Shown in pieces: positions 63,401 to 64,000 of a stretch of DNA of 64,000 bases. Numbering within the stretch: the stretch's first letter is position 1; each line of letters opens with the position of its first letter. A model generated the notes under the pieces. It saw only the letters and a program-made list of their open reading frames with translations, made no database searches and was not told the DNA's origin. Source of the DNA: Actinernus sp. WN-2022 (lineage: Eukaryota > Cnidaria > Anthozoa > Actiniaria > Actinernidae); NCBI GenBank assembly GCA_030867875.1, contig JAOWCC010001589.1, forward strand, positions 147,533,745 to 147,597,744. The letters run 5' to 3'. The translations under genes were made by a program, and so were the position numbers.

Positions 63401-64000
63401 TCAGATTTCTGACAAAAACTAAAAAACCACTCAATATGCTTCAAAATGATGGCCAACAATCTGCTGATAGTTTCCAGACATGAATGGATTATGTTGGAGA
63501 AAGAATTGGAGAAAAAAATCAACATCTTCAAAAATGGTCAAATCTGTATTTTTTGGACCAGACCGGGTAGGCAAAAAATATCAGATTTCTGACAAAAACT
63601 AAAAAACCACTCAATATGCTTCAAAAGGTTGGCAAACAATCTCCTGGTAGCTTGAGAACAGAAATGGAGAAAGAATTGAAGAAAAAAATCAACATCTTCA
63701 AAAATGGCCAAATCTGTATTTTTTGGACCAGACCGGGTAGGCAAAAAATATCAGATTTCTGACAAAAACTAAAAAAACACTCAATATGCTTCAAAATGAT
63801 GGCAAACAATCTGCTGATAGTTAACAGACATGATTGGATTAAGTTGGAGAAAGAAATGAAGAAAAAAAATCAACATCTTCAAAAATGGTCAAATCTGTAT
63901 TTTTTTGACCAGACCGGGTAGGTAAAAAATATCAGATTTCTGACAAAAACTAAAAAACAACTCAATATGCTTCAAAATGATGGCCAACAATCTGCTGATA

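Larger units (their letters stand above)
13153..64000. repeat. Giant hierarchical satellite array, at least 50.8 kb, open at right end
   Basis: From CTGACAAAAACT at 13153 to the last base, everything is built from one satellite family. The AT-rich monomer has fixed landmarks: TTTCTGACAAAAACTAAAAA, CACTCAATATGCTTCAAAA, GATGGCAAACAATCT, TTGGAGAAAGAA, AACATCTTCAAAAATGGTC, and a GC-rich core CCAGACCGGGTAGGC. Three unit classes occur: A (180 bp), B (170 bp) and C (350 bp, with an unrelated spacer). I count roughly 60 spacer copies by eye. Neighbouring blocks kilobases apart are nearly identical, which implies recent amplification by unequal exchange or similar. The left edge cuts into a MULE pseudogene; the right edge is outside the window. 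No gene inside the array is supported. Confidence 0.97.

Noticed and set aside
13934..63809. Dozens of 60-226-codon frames within the array as genes
   Set aside because: They are copies of the same monomer read in two or three frames, broken by 170-bp units and stops, with no start context, introns or domains. They are by-products of the 180-bp period.
13153..64000. CRISPR-like regular repeats
   Set aside because: Units are 170-350 bp with no short direct repeat and unique-spacer pattern, and the context is eukaryotic. This is a satellite.

Overview
This is a eukaryotic, almost certainly metazoan, window. It has GT-AG introns, THAP, PHD, SWIM and YqaJ domains of the kind found in animal transposons, dense MITE-like inverted repeats and a very large satellite. 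The mix of a THAP-DDE transposase, a YqaJ/PHD protein and a SWIM/MULE-like protein fits a cnidarian (perhaps a coral) or another marine invertebrate best. That placement is inference from family knowledge. I see no ordinary single-copy host gene.

Region 1 (1-8.2 kb) is dominated by a decayed two-gene DNA transposon, about 941-8220. The plus strand carries a SAP-like/SWIM/YqaJ-nuclease/PHD gene. The minus strand carries a convergent four-exon THAP-DDE transposase gene. This pairing is, to my knowledge, that of the ISL2EU (IS4EU) superfamily. The nuclease gene is broken by two frameshifts, a stop codon and a 1,421-bp foldback element (2778-4198). That element sits between two nuclease motifs, is flanked by a 3-bp duplication, and its removal restores the frame exactly. 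The transposase is nearly intact: the exon phases I derived agree except for a one-base frame error that coincides with a 12-base G/C homopolymer. A palindromic MITE-like element lies between the two 3' ends.

Region 2 (8.2-10.6 kb) has no supported gene. It holds a GC-rich minisatellite, a 15-bp perfect inverted repeat and a candidate MITE with TTAA at both edges.

Region 3 (10.58-13.15 kb) is a minus-strand MULE-like transposase pseudogene with a SWIM-like finger and a C-terminal zinc-ribbon-like motif. It is broken by an 11-bp tandem duplication and at least two other frameshifts. Its 5' part is cut off by the satellite.

Region 4 (13,153 to the window end, nearly 51 kb) is a single hierarchical satellite array that runs off the window. 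Its building blocks are a 180-bp monomer (A), a 170-bp variant (B) and a 350-bp composite (C) carrying an unrelated spacer of about 165 bp. These are assembled into higher-order units, such as a 1,400-bp C-C-C-A-B unit, and then into nested duplications with offsets of 880 bp, 1.24, 2.02, 2.74, 3.25, 5.17 and 10.43 kb. Short ORFs within it are by-products of the repeat. On the minus strand, each spacer has a consensus-like 5' splice donor and each monomer an acceptor-like tract. A minus-strand transcript of the array would read into the MULE pseudogene.
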